DNA of 64,000 nt, taken from assembly GCA_963724405.1 (NCBI GenBank), contig CAVRUQ010000006.1, forward strand, positions 124,001 through 188,000, in the 5' to 3' direction. Shown piece by piece: positions 58,448 to 64,000 of the stretch. This DNA comes from CAVQBJ01 sp963724405 (GTDB taxonomy: Bacteria > Actinomycetota > Thermoleophilia > Solirubrobacterales > Solirubrobacteraceae). The first letter of the stretch is position 1. Each line of letters begins with the position of its first letter. The notes under the pieces are model-generated. The model saw only the letters and a program-made list of their open reading frames with translations. It searched no databases and was not told the DNA's origin. The position numbers and the translations under genes were made by a program.

Positions 58448-58724
58448 TGTGAGGATGTCATCGACAGCCCCCAACTTCTTTACAGCCCGAGAGCGTTTGT
58501 CTGGACGACCATCCCCCGTCCGTCCACGGGCACGGGGCGGGGCCGGGCGCGCGGTGGCGCCCGGCAGGGCGGCTGCCGCGTTCTTACGGACCTCTCAGGC
58601 CCCTCTGAGCCGCCGCTGATGGCCGGGATGGACCATGCATTCGCGCATGCGACCGATCGGCCGGCCTCCCGGCCCCGCCGGCCGACCGCGTGCCCTCCCA
58701 CCGACCACCCCCAGGAGACCCACG

Positions 58725-58823
58725 ATGTCGCTCGTCAGATTGCTGCTCGGTTGCTTCGGCGCCGCCGGAGCGCTTGCCCTTCTCGCCATGCTCGGATCGA
58801 TCGCGGAGGGACCCGAGGTCTAG
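58725..58823 (+). CDS. 32-residue single-span membrane microprotein
   Basis: MSLVRLLLGCFGAAGALALL followed by AMLGSIAEGPEV: one transmembrane helix with a short acidic tail. A clear CCAGGAGACC site lies 8 nt before the ATG, which makes translation likely despite the size. It sits alone between the GGDEF gene (divergent) and the DUF3037 gene (stop codons overlap). Role unknown. Confidence 0.5.
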   Translation: MSLVRLLLGCFGAAGALALLAMLGSIAEGPEV

Positions 58824-59206
58824 CCCGGCGCGCGGACCAGCGCGTCGAACAGCCGCTGCAGGGTCGCCGCCGGATCATCGGTGAGGCCCGTGTGGACGGC
58901 CGACGGCTGGATGATCGTCGAGGCCGGCGCGCTCAACCACCCGAAGCGCTCCGACGGCGGCAGCGCGCCGAGCGCGCCCGCGGCCGGAGCGCCCGCGGCG
59001 ACGTCGCACAGCGCCCGCAGGTGCGGACGCACCTCGGCCGGGTCCAGGCCGGGCGCGATCGCCGCCAGCCGCGCCGCGTCGAGCTCGATGCGCGCCTGGA
59101 GGAAGTCGCGCTGCCGGCAGAAGACGATCACGCCCGCGTTGATCCGCTCGCCCCGTTGCAGGCTGGGCACGAGGCGCACGACGACGTACTGGAACTCAGT
59201 CGCCAT
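58820..59206 (-). CDS. DUF3037-type protein, partner of HipA-like kinase
   Basis: A 128-residue protein starting MATEFQYVVVRLVPSLQRGE, then INAGVIVFCRQRDFLQARIEL, the DUF3037 signature region, and a C-terminal helical part (SERFGWLSAPASTIIQPSAV). ATG 59206 overlaps the 3' end of the HipA-like gene by 11 nt, so the two are coupled. DUF3037 genes are repeatedly found next to HipA-like kinases; whether the pair is a toxin-antitoxin module is not shown. Confidence 0.8.
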   Translation of the reverse strand: MATEFQYVVVRLVPSLQRGERINAGVIVFCRQRDFLQARIELDAARLAAIAPGLDPAEVRPHLRALCDVAAGAPAAGALGALPPSERFGWLSAPASTIIQPSAVHTGLTDDPAATLQRLFDALVRAPG

Positions 59207-59990
59207 CGGATCCCTTCCGCGCGTTGGCTCGGGCGCGCTCGGCCTCGGCGACGAAGGCGCGCGGGCCACCGAGACGCGCCTCGAAGAAGGCGGCGAGGTC
59301 GACCCGACGGGCGGCCGGGTCCTCGCCGAGCCAATCCTCGGGCACGAGCTCGATCGCGGACCCGTAGGCGTCCCGCGCGGTCGGCGCCAGCCGCTCGTCG
59401 GCCTCCGCGATCGGGGCCGCGACGGCGAGCAGCACGTGCTCGGCGATGCGCGCGAACGGGTCGTCCGCGCTCTCGGCGAGCGGGCGCGCGCCGAACTGGC
59501 GGTAGAGCGCCGCGCCGTGGTCGATCGCCCAGGTGCGGCCGTGCCAGACGAGCAGGTTCGGGTTGCGCGGGGTGCGGTCGACGTTCGTCGTCAGCGCGTC
59601 GAGCCACACGATCTCGGCCGCGAGCCGCGCGTCGATCGCCGCGGTCGCCGCGGGGGTGAACGGCAACGCCCCCGGCAGGAAGTCGACGCCGAGATTCGTG
59701 CCGGCGCTCGCGGCGAGCAGGTCCTGTATCTCGGGGTCGGGCTCGGCCCGGGCGAGCTCGCCCGGAAGCGCGAGGGCGACGAGCTCGGGCACGAGCAGGC
59801 CGAGCGCGCGGGCCAGCTCCCCGACGACGACCTCGGCGACGAGCGCGCCGGTCCCCTGGCCGGCGCCACGGAACTTGGCCACGTACAGGCCGTCGTCGTC
59901 GGCCTCGACGAGACCGGGCAGCGAGCCGCCCTCCCGCAGCGGTTCGACGTAGCGCGTGACGCCCACGCCACGCAGGCCCGCGACCGGCAC
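59196..59990 (-). CDS. HipA-like kinase domain protein
   Basis: A 264-residue HipA/PI3K-like kinase. Segments: RYVEPLREGGSLPGLVEADD, LYVAKFRGAGQGTGALVAEVV with the ATP-binding Lys, GELARALGLLVPELVAL, TNLGVDFLPGALPF, the catalytic WLDALTTNVDRTPRNPNLL and the metal-binding WAIDHGAALY. It lacks the N-terminal HipA subdomain and the HipB antitoxin of classical HipAB. Starts GTG 59990 or GTG 59966 are both possible. It is followed by a coupled DUF3037 gene. The substrate is unknown; HipA relatives phosphorylate aminoacyl-tRNA synthetases. Confidence 0.82.
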   Translation of the reverse strand: MPVAGLRGVGVTRYVEPLREGGSLPGLVEADDDGLYVAKFRGAGQGTGALVAEVVVGELARALGLLVPELVALALPGELARAEPDPEIQDLLAASAGTNLGVDFLPGALPFTPAATAAIDARLAAEIVWLDALTTNVDRTPRNPNLLVWHGRTWAIDHGAALYRQFGARPLAESADDPFARIAEHVLLAVAAPIAEADERLAPTARDAYGSAIELVPEDWLGEDPAARRVDLAAFFEARLGGPRAFVAEAERARANARKGSDGD

Positions 59991-59991
59991 G

Positions 59992-60144
59992 CTACGTCGC
60001 CACCCGCCGGCGCAGCCATCCACGCAGCTGCGCGAGGCGCATGCGCTCCCCGGTGACGGGCGCCCCCCGCTCCTGGCCGCCACGGAGCGCCGCGGTCAGG
60101 CGCGGGGGCACGGAATCGGCGGTCGGTGTCGGTGTCGTGCTCAC
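59992..60144 (-). CDS. Possible 50-residue basic protein upstream of the HipA-like gene
   Basis: GTG 60144, preceded by GCGAGGAG about 10 nt upstream, opens a 50-codon frame (MSTTPTPTADSVPPRLTAAL followed by LRGWLRRRVAT) that ends 2 nt before the HipA-like start. The tight spacing supports a cotranscribed gene, and an antitoxin-like role would be speculative. No family is recognised. Confidence 0.4.
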   Translation of the reverse strand: MSTTPTPTADSVPPRLTAALRGGQERGAPVTGERMRLAQLRGWLRRRVAT

Positions 60145-60272
60145 GGGCGCGGCGCTCCTCGCGTCTCGCGATTCTGCCAGGCGCCGCCGCTGCTGCTGCG
60201 GGTAACCCGCGAGGCGGGTGTCCGTCGCCCAGAGCCGCCGTCGGCAAACGCCCGTCAGCGGCGGCCCATTGC

Positions 60273-60300
60273 TAAAGGTCTTGCGAGCGCGCGTCGAAGG
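60273..60300 (+). promoter_or_regulatory. Sigma28-like promoter for the PQQ/Ig surface protein
   Basis: TAAA (60273-60276), a 16-nt spacer and GTCGAAGG (60293-60300) match the pattern upstream of the pilin operon at the same spacing. GTG 60360 follows after about 60 nt. Confidence 0.5.
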
Positions 60301-60359
60301 TTCGGGCAGCCCGGCAGGGGTCGGGCCATCCAATCCGCGAGCGCGAGGGGAGTCGTCAG

Positions 60360-62888
60360 GTGTCCGTGTCCGACCGCGAGGTCAGCGTGCCTCGGAAGCA
60401 GGTCTCGAGCGTGGCCGGCCGTGCACGGCGACTGCTCGTCGCAGCGGCGTCGCTCACCGCGGGCCTCGCCCTCCTCGGCGCGCCCTCCGCGGCCGTGGCC
60501 TCGACCGCCGACCAGGCGGTCGCCTACCAGCTCGACGCCCAGCATGACGGCGACGTCACCGGCGCGCCGATCACGGCGCCGCTCGCGACGGCCTGGTCGG
60601 CGCCCGACGTGTTCCCCGGTCCCGTCTCCTACCCGCTGATCGTCAACGGCGTCGTGTACGTCACCGCCCGCGGAAGCAGCACCGGCACGACGCTGTACGC
60701 GGTCAGCCAGGCCACCGGCGCCTCGCTGTGGTCCCATTCGCTCAGCAGCAGGAACTGGTCGGCGCCTGCGTACGATGCCGGGCAGGTCTTCACGGTCGAC
60801 GGCGGCGGGATCGTCACGGCCTTCAACGCGGCCACCGGCGCCGTCGACTGGAGCGTGCAGCTGCTCGGCCCGACGTCGTTCACGAGCGCTCCCACGGCGA
60901 GCGGCGGACTCGTGTACATCGGCGGCTCCGGCGGCAGCGGCGGGGGCCTGTTCGCCCTCGACGAGAACACCGGATACATCGTCTGGGCCGAGTCGGTGAG
61001 CGGCGGCGCCGCCAGCTCTCCCGCGGTCGACGCGAACGGCGTCTACGTCACCTACTCCGGCAGCCAGGCCTACGCCTTCGGCCCGCTCGACGGGTCGCTG
61101 CTGTGGCAGGACGGCAACGGCGCCGTGGCCTCCGGCGGGGCGACGCCGGTCGTGTCGGGCAGCGATGTCTTCGCGCGCGACGCCAACGGCGACGCCGCGC
61201 TGTCGACCCTCGACGGCTCGAGTGCCGGCACGTTCGTCGCCGGCCCGGCCCCGGCGATCGGCGGTGGCGAGGCCTACATGCTCAGCACCGGCACGCTCAC
61301 CCAGGTCAACGGCTCCGGCCTCGGCACCAACGGCTGGACGTTCACCGGCGACGGTCAGCTCGACTCCGCGCCGCTCGTGGTCGGCGGCCTCGTGTTCGAG
61401 GCCTCCGCCAGCGGCGAGGTGTACGCGATCAACGCGACCGGCGGGAGCGCCGGCCAGAGCGCGTGGTCGGCCAACGCGGGCACCGCCATCGCGGCGCCCG
61501 CCGAGCAGAGCACCGCCCAGCCGCTCACCGGCCTGGCCGCGGGCGAGGGGACGCTGATCGTCCCGGCCGGCAGCAAGCTCGTCGCCTACGTGGGCAACAA
61601 CGTCGGCAGCGGCATGCCCTCGAACACGTCGGCGCCCACGGTGGCCGGCACGGCGCAGACCGGGCAGCGCATCGGCGCGGACGTCGGCGTCTGGACCGGG
61701 CTACCCACCGGCTACACGTACCAGTGGCAGCGCTGCAACTCGGTCGGCGCGTCCTGCGTCAACATCGCCGGCGCGGTCAGCGAGTCCTACACGCCGACGA
61801 GCCTTGACATCGGCTCCACCCTGCTCGTGCAGGTCGCGGCGACGAACGGCAGCGGCACCGCCGCGGCGGTGCCGTCGGCGGCGACGGCCGTGGTCGCGCT
61901 CGGGCCACCCGCCCTCCTGTCGCAGCCGACGATCGCCGGCACCACCGCCGTCCAGGGGACCCTGCTCACCGCCAGTTCCGGCACGTGGTCGAACAGCCCG
62001 ACGAGCTACAGCTACCAGTGGGAGCTCTGCGACGTCAGCTACGACTGCAGCGACATCCCCGGCGCCACGTCGAGCACCTACACGCCGCAGGCATCGGACG
62101 TCGGCAGCCTGCTCGAGGTGATCGTCACCGCGACGAACGCCGCCGGCCCCTCGATCGACTCCGGGTACTCGAAGTTCGTCGGCCCGGTCACCGCGCCCGC
62201 CGCGGCCTCCGGTGGCGGCTCGCCCACGATCGCGCCGTTCGCCTACCTGCTGGCGCCGTCGATCACCGGCACGCCGCAGGTCGGCACGCTGCTGACGGCG
62301 AACCCCGGCGAATACAACACCCCCGCCACGTTCGCGTACCAGTGGCAGACCTGCGTGGGCAGCGGCTTCGACTGCGCGAACGTCACCGGCGCGACGACCC
62401 AGCAGTTCACGCCGGTCGCCAACGACATCGGCCTGACCCTGCGCGTCGTCGTCGTGGCCACCGCGACCGGTCACCCGCCGATCACCACCGCCTCGATGAC
62501 GACCGCCGCGGTGACCGGCACGGTGCCGGTGGTCAGCGCGGCACCGTCGGCGGCGGCCGCGCTCGCGGCGCTCGGGGTGCGCCTCGGCACGACGCGCCGG
62601 ATCACCGACCTCATCCATCACGGGATGAGCGCGCTCGTGTACTGCCCGAGCGCCTGCACGGTCTCGCTCACGCTCAACGCCACGGCCGCAGACCGCGGGC
62701 TCAAGGGCGCGGTCGGGTTCGTCGGCGCACGCCTGCGCGCCGGGCAGACCCGGGCGCTCACGGTGGCCGTCGCGCACAAGTGGAACAAGGCGCTCGCGAA
62801 GCTCAAGACGGCGACGTTCAAGCTCGTGGTCGTCGTGCGCGGGGCCTCGTTGCGCCGCTACGTCGACCCGATCACGATCAAGCGCTGA
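60360..62888 (+). CDS. Large secreted PQQ-type propeller with Ig-like repeats
   Basis: An 842-residue exported protein. The signal peptide is about residues 20-48 (GRARRLLVAAASLTAGLALLG). Next comes a PQQ-type beta-propeller (about 55-410; blades such as GVVYVTARGSSTGTTLYAVS, IVTAFNAATGAVDWSVQLLG, LVYIGGSGGSGGGLFALDEN). Three Ig-like repeats of about 95 residues follow (about 425-715), each with PTxAGTxxxG, TYQWQRCNS or SYQWELCDV, and YTPxxxDIGSTL. The C-terminal domain (about 735-842) has CPSACTVSLTLNATAADRG and ends KTATFKLVVVVRGASLRRY. No sugar dehydrogenase motifs are evident, so a binding or structural role is likely. A sigma28-like promoter lies upstream. Confidence 0.75.
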   Translation: MSVSDREVSVPRKQVSSVAGRARRLLVAAASLTAGLALLGAPSAAVASTADQAVAYQLDAQHDGDVTGAPITAPLATAWSAPDVFPGPVSYPLIVNGVVYVTARGSSTGTTLYAVSQATGASLWSHSLSSRNWSAPAYDAGQVFTVDGGGIVTAFNAATGAVDWSVQLLGPTSFTSAPTASGGLVYIGGSGGSGGGLFALDENTGYIVWAESVSGGAASSPAVDANGVYVTYSGSQAYAFGPLDGSLLWQDGNGAVASGGATPVVSGSDVFARDANGDAALSTLDGSSAGTFVAGPAPAIGGGEAYMLSTGTLTQVNGSGLGTNGWTFTGDGQLDSAPLVVGGLVFEASASGEVYAINATGGSAGQSAWSANAGTAIAAPAEQSTAQPLTGLAAGEGTLIVPAGSKLVAYVGNNVGSGMPSNTSAPTVAGTAQTGQRIGADVGVWTGLPTGYTYQWQRCNSVGASCVNIAGAVSESYTPTSLDIGSTLLVQVAATNGSGTAAAVPSAATAVVALGPPALLSQPTIAGTTAVQGTLLTASSGTWSNSPTSYSYQWELCDVSYDCSDIPGATSSTYTPQASDVGSLLEVIVTATNAAGPSIDSGYSKFVGPVTAPAAASGGGSPTIAPFAYLLAPSITGTPQVGTLLTANPGEYNTPATFAYQWQTCVGSGFDCANVTGATTQQFTPVANDIGLTLRVVVVATATGHPPITTASMTTAAVTGTVPVVSAAPSAAAALAALGVRLGTTRRITDLIHHGMSALVYCPSACTVSLTLNATAADRGLKGAVGFVGARLRAGQTRALTVAVAHKWNKALAKLKTATFKLVVVVRGASLRRYVDPITIKR

Positions 62889-62938
62889 ACGGCACGGCGG
62901 CGGCCGGCGAGGCCGCCGCCGCCCCTATCGTGGGGGCG

Positions 62939-63457
62939 ATGAATCTCGAGGATGCGATCCGGACCCGGCGCACGCACAAGGCGTTCCGCGCGGAGCCGGT
63001 GCCCGCGAGCGTGCTCGACGAGCTGTTCGACCTCGCGCGCTGGGCGCCGAACCACCACGTCACGAATCCGTGGCGATTCCGGGTCCTCGGCACGCGCACG
63101 CTCGCCGAGCTGATGACGCTCGCCGAGCGGCACAATCCCGGCTCGGCGGTGAAGCTCGCGCGCGCGCCGACGCTCGTCGTCGCGAGCGCGATGCTCACGG
63201 GCGAGCCCGGCCAGGATCGAGAGGACCTGCTGGCCACGGCGGTGGCCGCCTACATCGTGCTGCTCGGCGCCCACGCGCGCGGCCTGGCCGGCTACTGGCG
63301 GACGGTCCCGCTGCTCGACGAGCCCGAGGCGCGCGAGCTCCTCGGGCTGGCCGACGCCGAGTCCCCGGTCGGACTGCTGTATCTCGGCCAGGCGGTCGAG
63401 GAGCAGCGGGTCCCGCCGCGCGCGCCGGTCGGCGAGATCGCGCACCACCTGCCCTGA
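62939..63457 (+). CDS. Nitroreductase-family FMN protein
   Basis: A 172-residue nitroreductase-like oxidoreductase: NLEDAIRTRRTHKAFRAEPV holds the FMN-binding Arg pattern, followed by LARWAPNHHVTNPWRFRVLG, LATAVAAYIVLLGAHARGLA and VGLLYLGQAVEEQRVP. It likely reduces nitro compounds, quinones or similar using NAD(P)H. TATCGT (62926-62931) lies 7 nt before the ATG. It is a single gene, convergent with the VOC protein. Confidence 0.88.
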   Translation: MNLEDAIRTRRTHKAFRAEPVPASVLDELFDLARWAPNHHVTNPWRFRVLGTRTLAELMTLAERHNPGSAVKLARAPTLVVASAMLTGEPGQDREDLLATAVAAYIVLLGAHARGLAGYWRTVPLLDEPEARELLGLADAESPVGLLYLGQAVEEQRVPPRAPVGEIAHHLP

Positions 63458-63476
63458 TCGGCGCGCCGGCGCCGGC

Positions 63477-64000
63477 TCAGGGCTCCAGCTGCCCCGCGTA
63501 CAGCGCGAACACCGCGCCCTGCGGGTCCTGCACGGCGGCGATCGTCGCCACGCCGATGTCCTGGGGGCCGAACAGCGTCGTGCCGCCGAGCTCGCCCGCC
63601 TTCGCGAGGCTGGCGTCGAGGTCCTCGACCGCAAAGTACGCAAGCCAGTGGGGCGGAACGCCCGGGGGCGCGAGCGGTCGGACACCGCCGTTGGCCCGCT
63701 CGCCGTTGAGGATCACCAGGTACGGGTCCGGGCTGCCCTCCATGGGCGAGAGCGTCCAGCCGAACAGCTCGCCGTAGAAGCCCGACGAGGCGTCGAGATC
63801 CGGCGACGCGAGCTCGTTCCAGCACAGCGCGCCGGGCGCGTTGACGAGCGCGGCCCCGATGTGATCCCGGGGCTGCCAGATCATGAAGAAGGCGCCCTGG
63901 GGATCCTGGATGACGGCCATGCGACCGGCGGCCATCACGTCGAACGGCGGCGCGTGCACGTTCGCGCCGAGCTCCTGCGCGCGCGCGGCGGTGGCGTCGG
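63477..64000 (-). CDS. VOC (glyoxalase/bleomycin-resistance) family protein, partial
   Basis: The C-terminal portion of a two-domain VOC protein; the reading frame is open through the right edge (DATAARAQELGANVHAPP...), so its start lies outside the window. One domain ends at MAVIQDPQGAFFMIWQP; the second runs LCWNELASPDLDASSGFYGE, ANGGVRPLAPPGVPPHWLAYF and IAAVQDPQGAVFALYAG. The paired VOC arrangement is typical of actinobacterial proteins often annotated as hydroxylases; the ligand is unknown. Confidence 0.85.
   Translation of the reverse strand, partial: DATAARAQELGANVHAPPFDVMAAGRMAVIQDPQGAFFMIWQPRDHIGAALVNAPGALCWNELASPDLDASSGFYGELFGWTLSPMEGSPDPYLVILNGERANGGVRPLAPPGVPPHWLAYFAVEDLDASLAKAGELGGTTLFGPQDIGVATIAAVQDPQGAVFALYAGQLEP

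Noticed and set aside
56312..59659. 1115-codon open frame on the plus strand
   Set aside because: It lies antisense to the GGDEF, DUF3037 and HipA-like genes; its translation is Arg/Ala/Gly-rich with no domain, a normal by-product of high-GC codon use.
60241..60300. c-di-GMP-I riboswitch (GGCAAAC at 60242) before the PQQ/Ig gene
   Set aside because: Only the first conserved segment is present; the second half (GACGCAAAGCC-type) cannot be aligned.

Overview
This 64 kb window is very GC-rich, with almost every base coding and strong G/C preference at third codon positions. It looks like chromosomal DNA of a high-GC actinobacterium. The gene content and a FecR-like surface-protein module that I recognise from Solirubrobacterales suggest class Thermoleophilia; this placement is inferred, since no rRNA or other marker gene is present. 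I saw no tRNA, rRNA, CRISPR array, insertion sequence or prophage. Starts fall into two groups. Some have Shine-Dalgarno sites. At least a dozen instead have a TANNNT hexamer 6-12 nt before the start codon and probably give leaderless or near-leaderless mRNAs.

Layout. 1-8.7 kb: a truncated TRAM-domain RNA methyltransferase, an M3-like zinc peptidase, a histone-H1-like Ala/Lys-repeat protein, a fused FAD monooxygenase-alpha/beta hydrolase, a secreted FecR-module protein, ornithine carbamoyltransferase and a cupredoxin lipoprotein. 8.7-12.8 kb: a SnoaL-like protein and the thiamine genes thiO-thiS-thiG with divergent thiE. 12.8-18.7 kb: a dihydrolipoamide dehydrogenase, small hypotheticals, a GC-only tract with a hairpin, a decayed TPR-like gene and a SecD-P1-like lipoprotein. 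18.7-26.1 kb: pdhA-pdhB-pdhC (pyruvate or branched-chain dehydrogenase E1alpha, E1beta, E2), two back-to-back hairpin terminators, a frameshifted lipase and lipB-lipA. E3 (lpd), E1/E2 and lipoate synthesis therefore form one functional neighbourhood. 26.1-34.3 kb: a rhomboid homologue, a D-Ala-D-Ala carboxypeptidase, a repeat-rich spacer, two coupled acyl-CoA dehydrogenases, a transglycosylase, an aldo/keto reductase and an Rpf-like protein.

34.5-49.1 kb is the envelope and surface region: a two-domain lipoprotein, a deacetylase-like protein, CtaG, a minor-pilin operon in pilV-pilW-pilX order, three secreted proteins (one with six near-identical Ig-like repeats) and an L,D-transpeptidase. 49.2-64 kb carries a UbiB-like pseudokinase candidate, a CHASE2-HD-GYP protein and a GAF-GGDEF protein (c-di-GMP breakdown and synthesis), a Vgb-propeller/FecR-module protein, a HipA-like kinase with a DUF3037 partner, a large PQQ-propeller/Ig protein, a nitroreductase and a truncated VOC protein.

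The most unusual signals are: (1) a sigma28 (FliA/WhiG)-like promoter pattern, TAAA-N16-G(C/T)CGAAG, in front of both the pilin operon and the large PQQ/Ig surface protein; (2) a FecR-like module shared by three otherwise unrelated exported proteins; (3) several enzymes whose family-defining catalytic residues are replaced (rhomboid, UbiB, deacetylase, OTC); (4) an in-frame 87-bp duplication at the 3' end of thiE; (5) intergenic hairpins placed beside low-complexity GC repeats.
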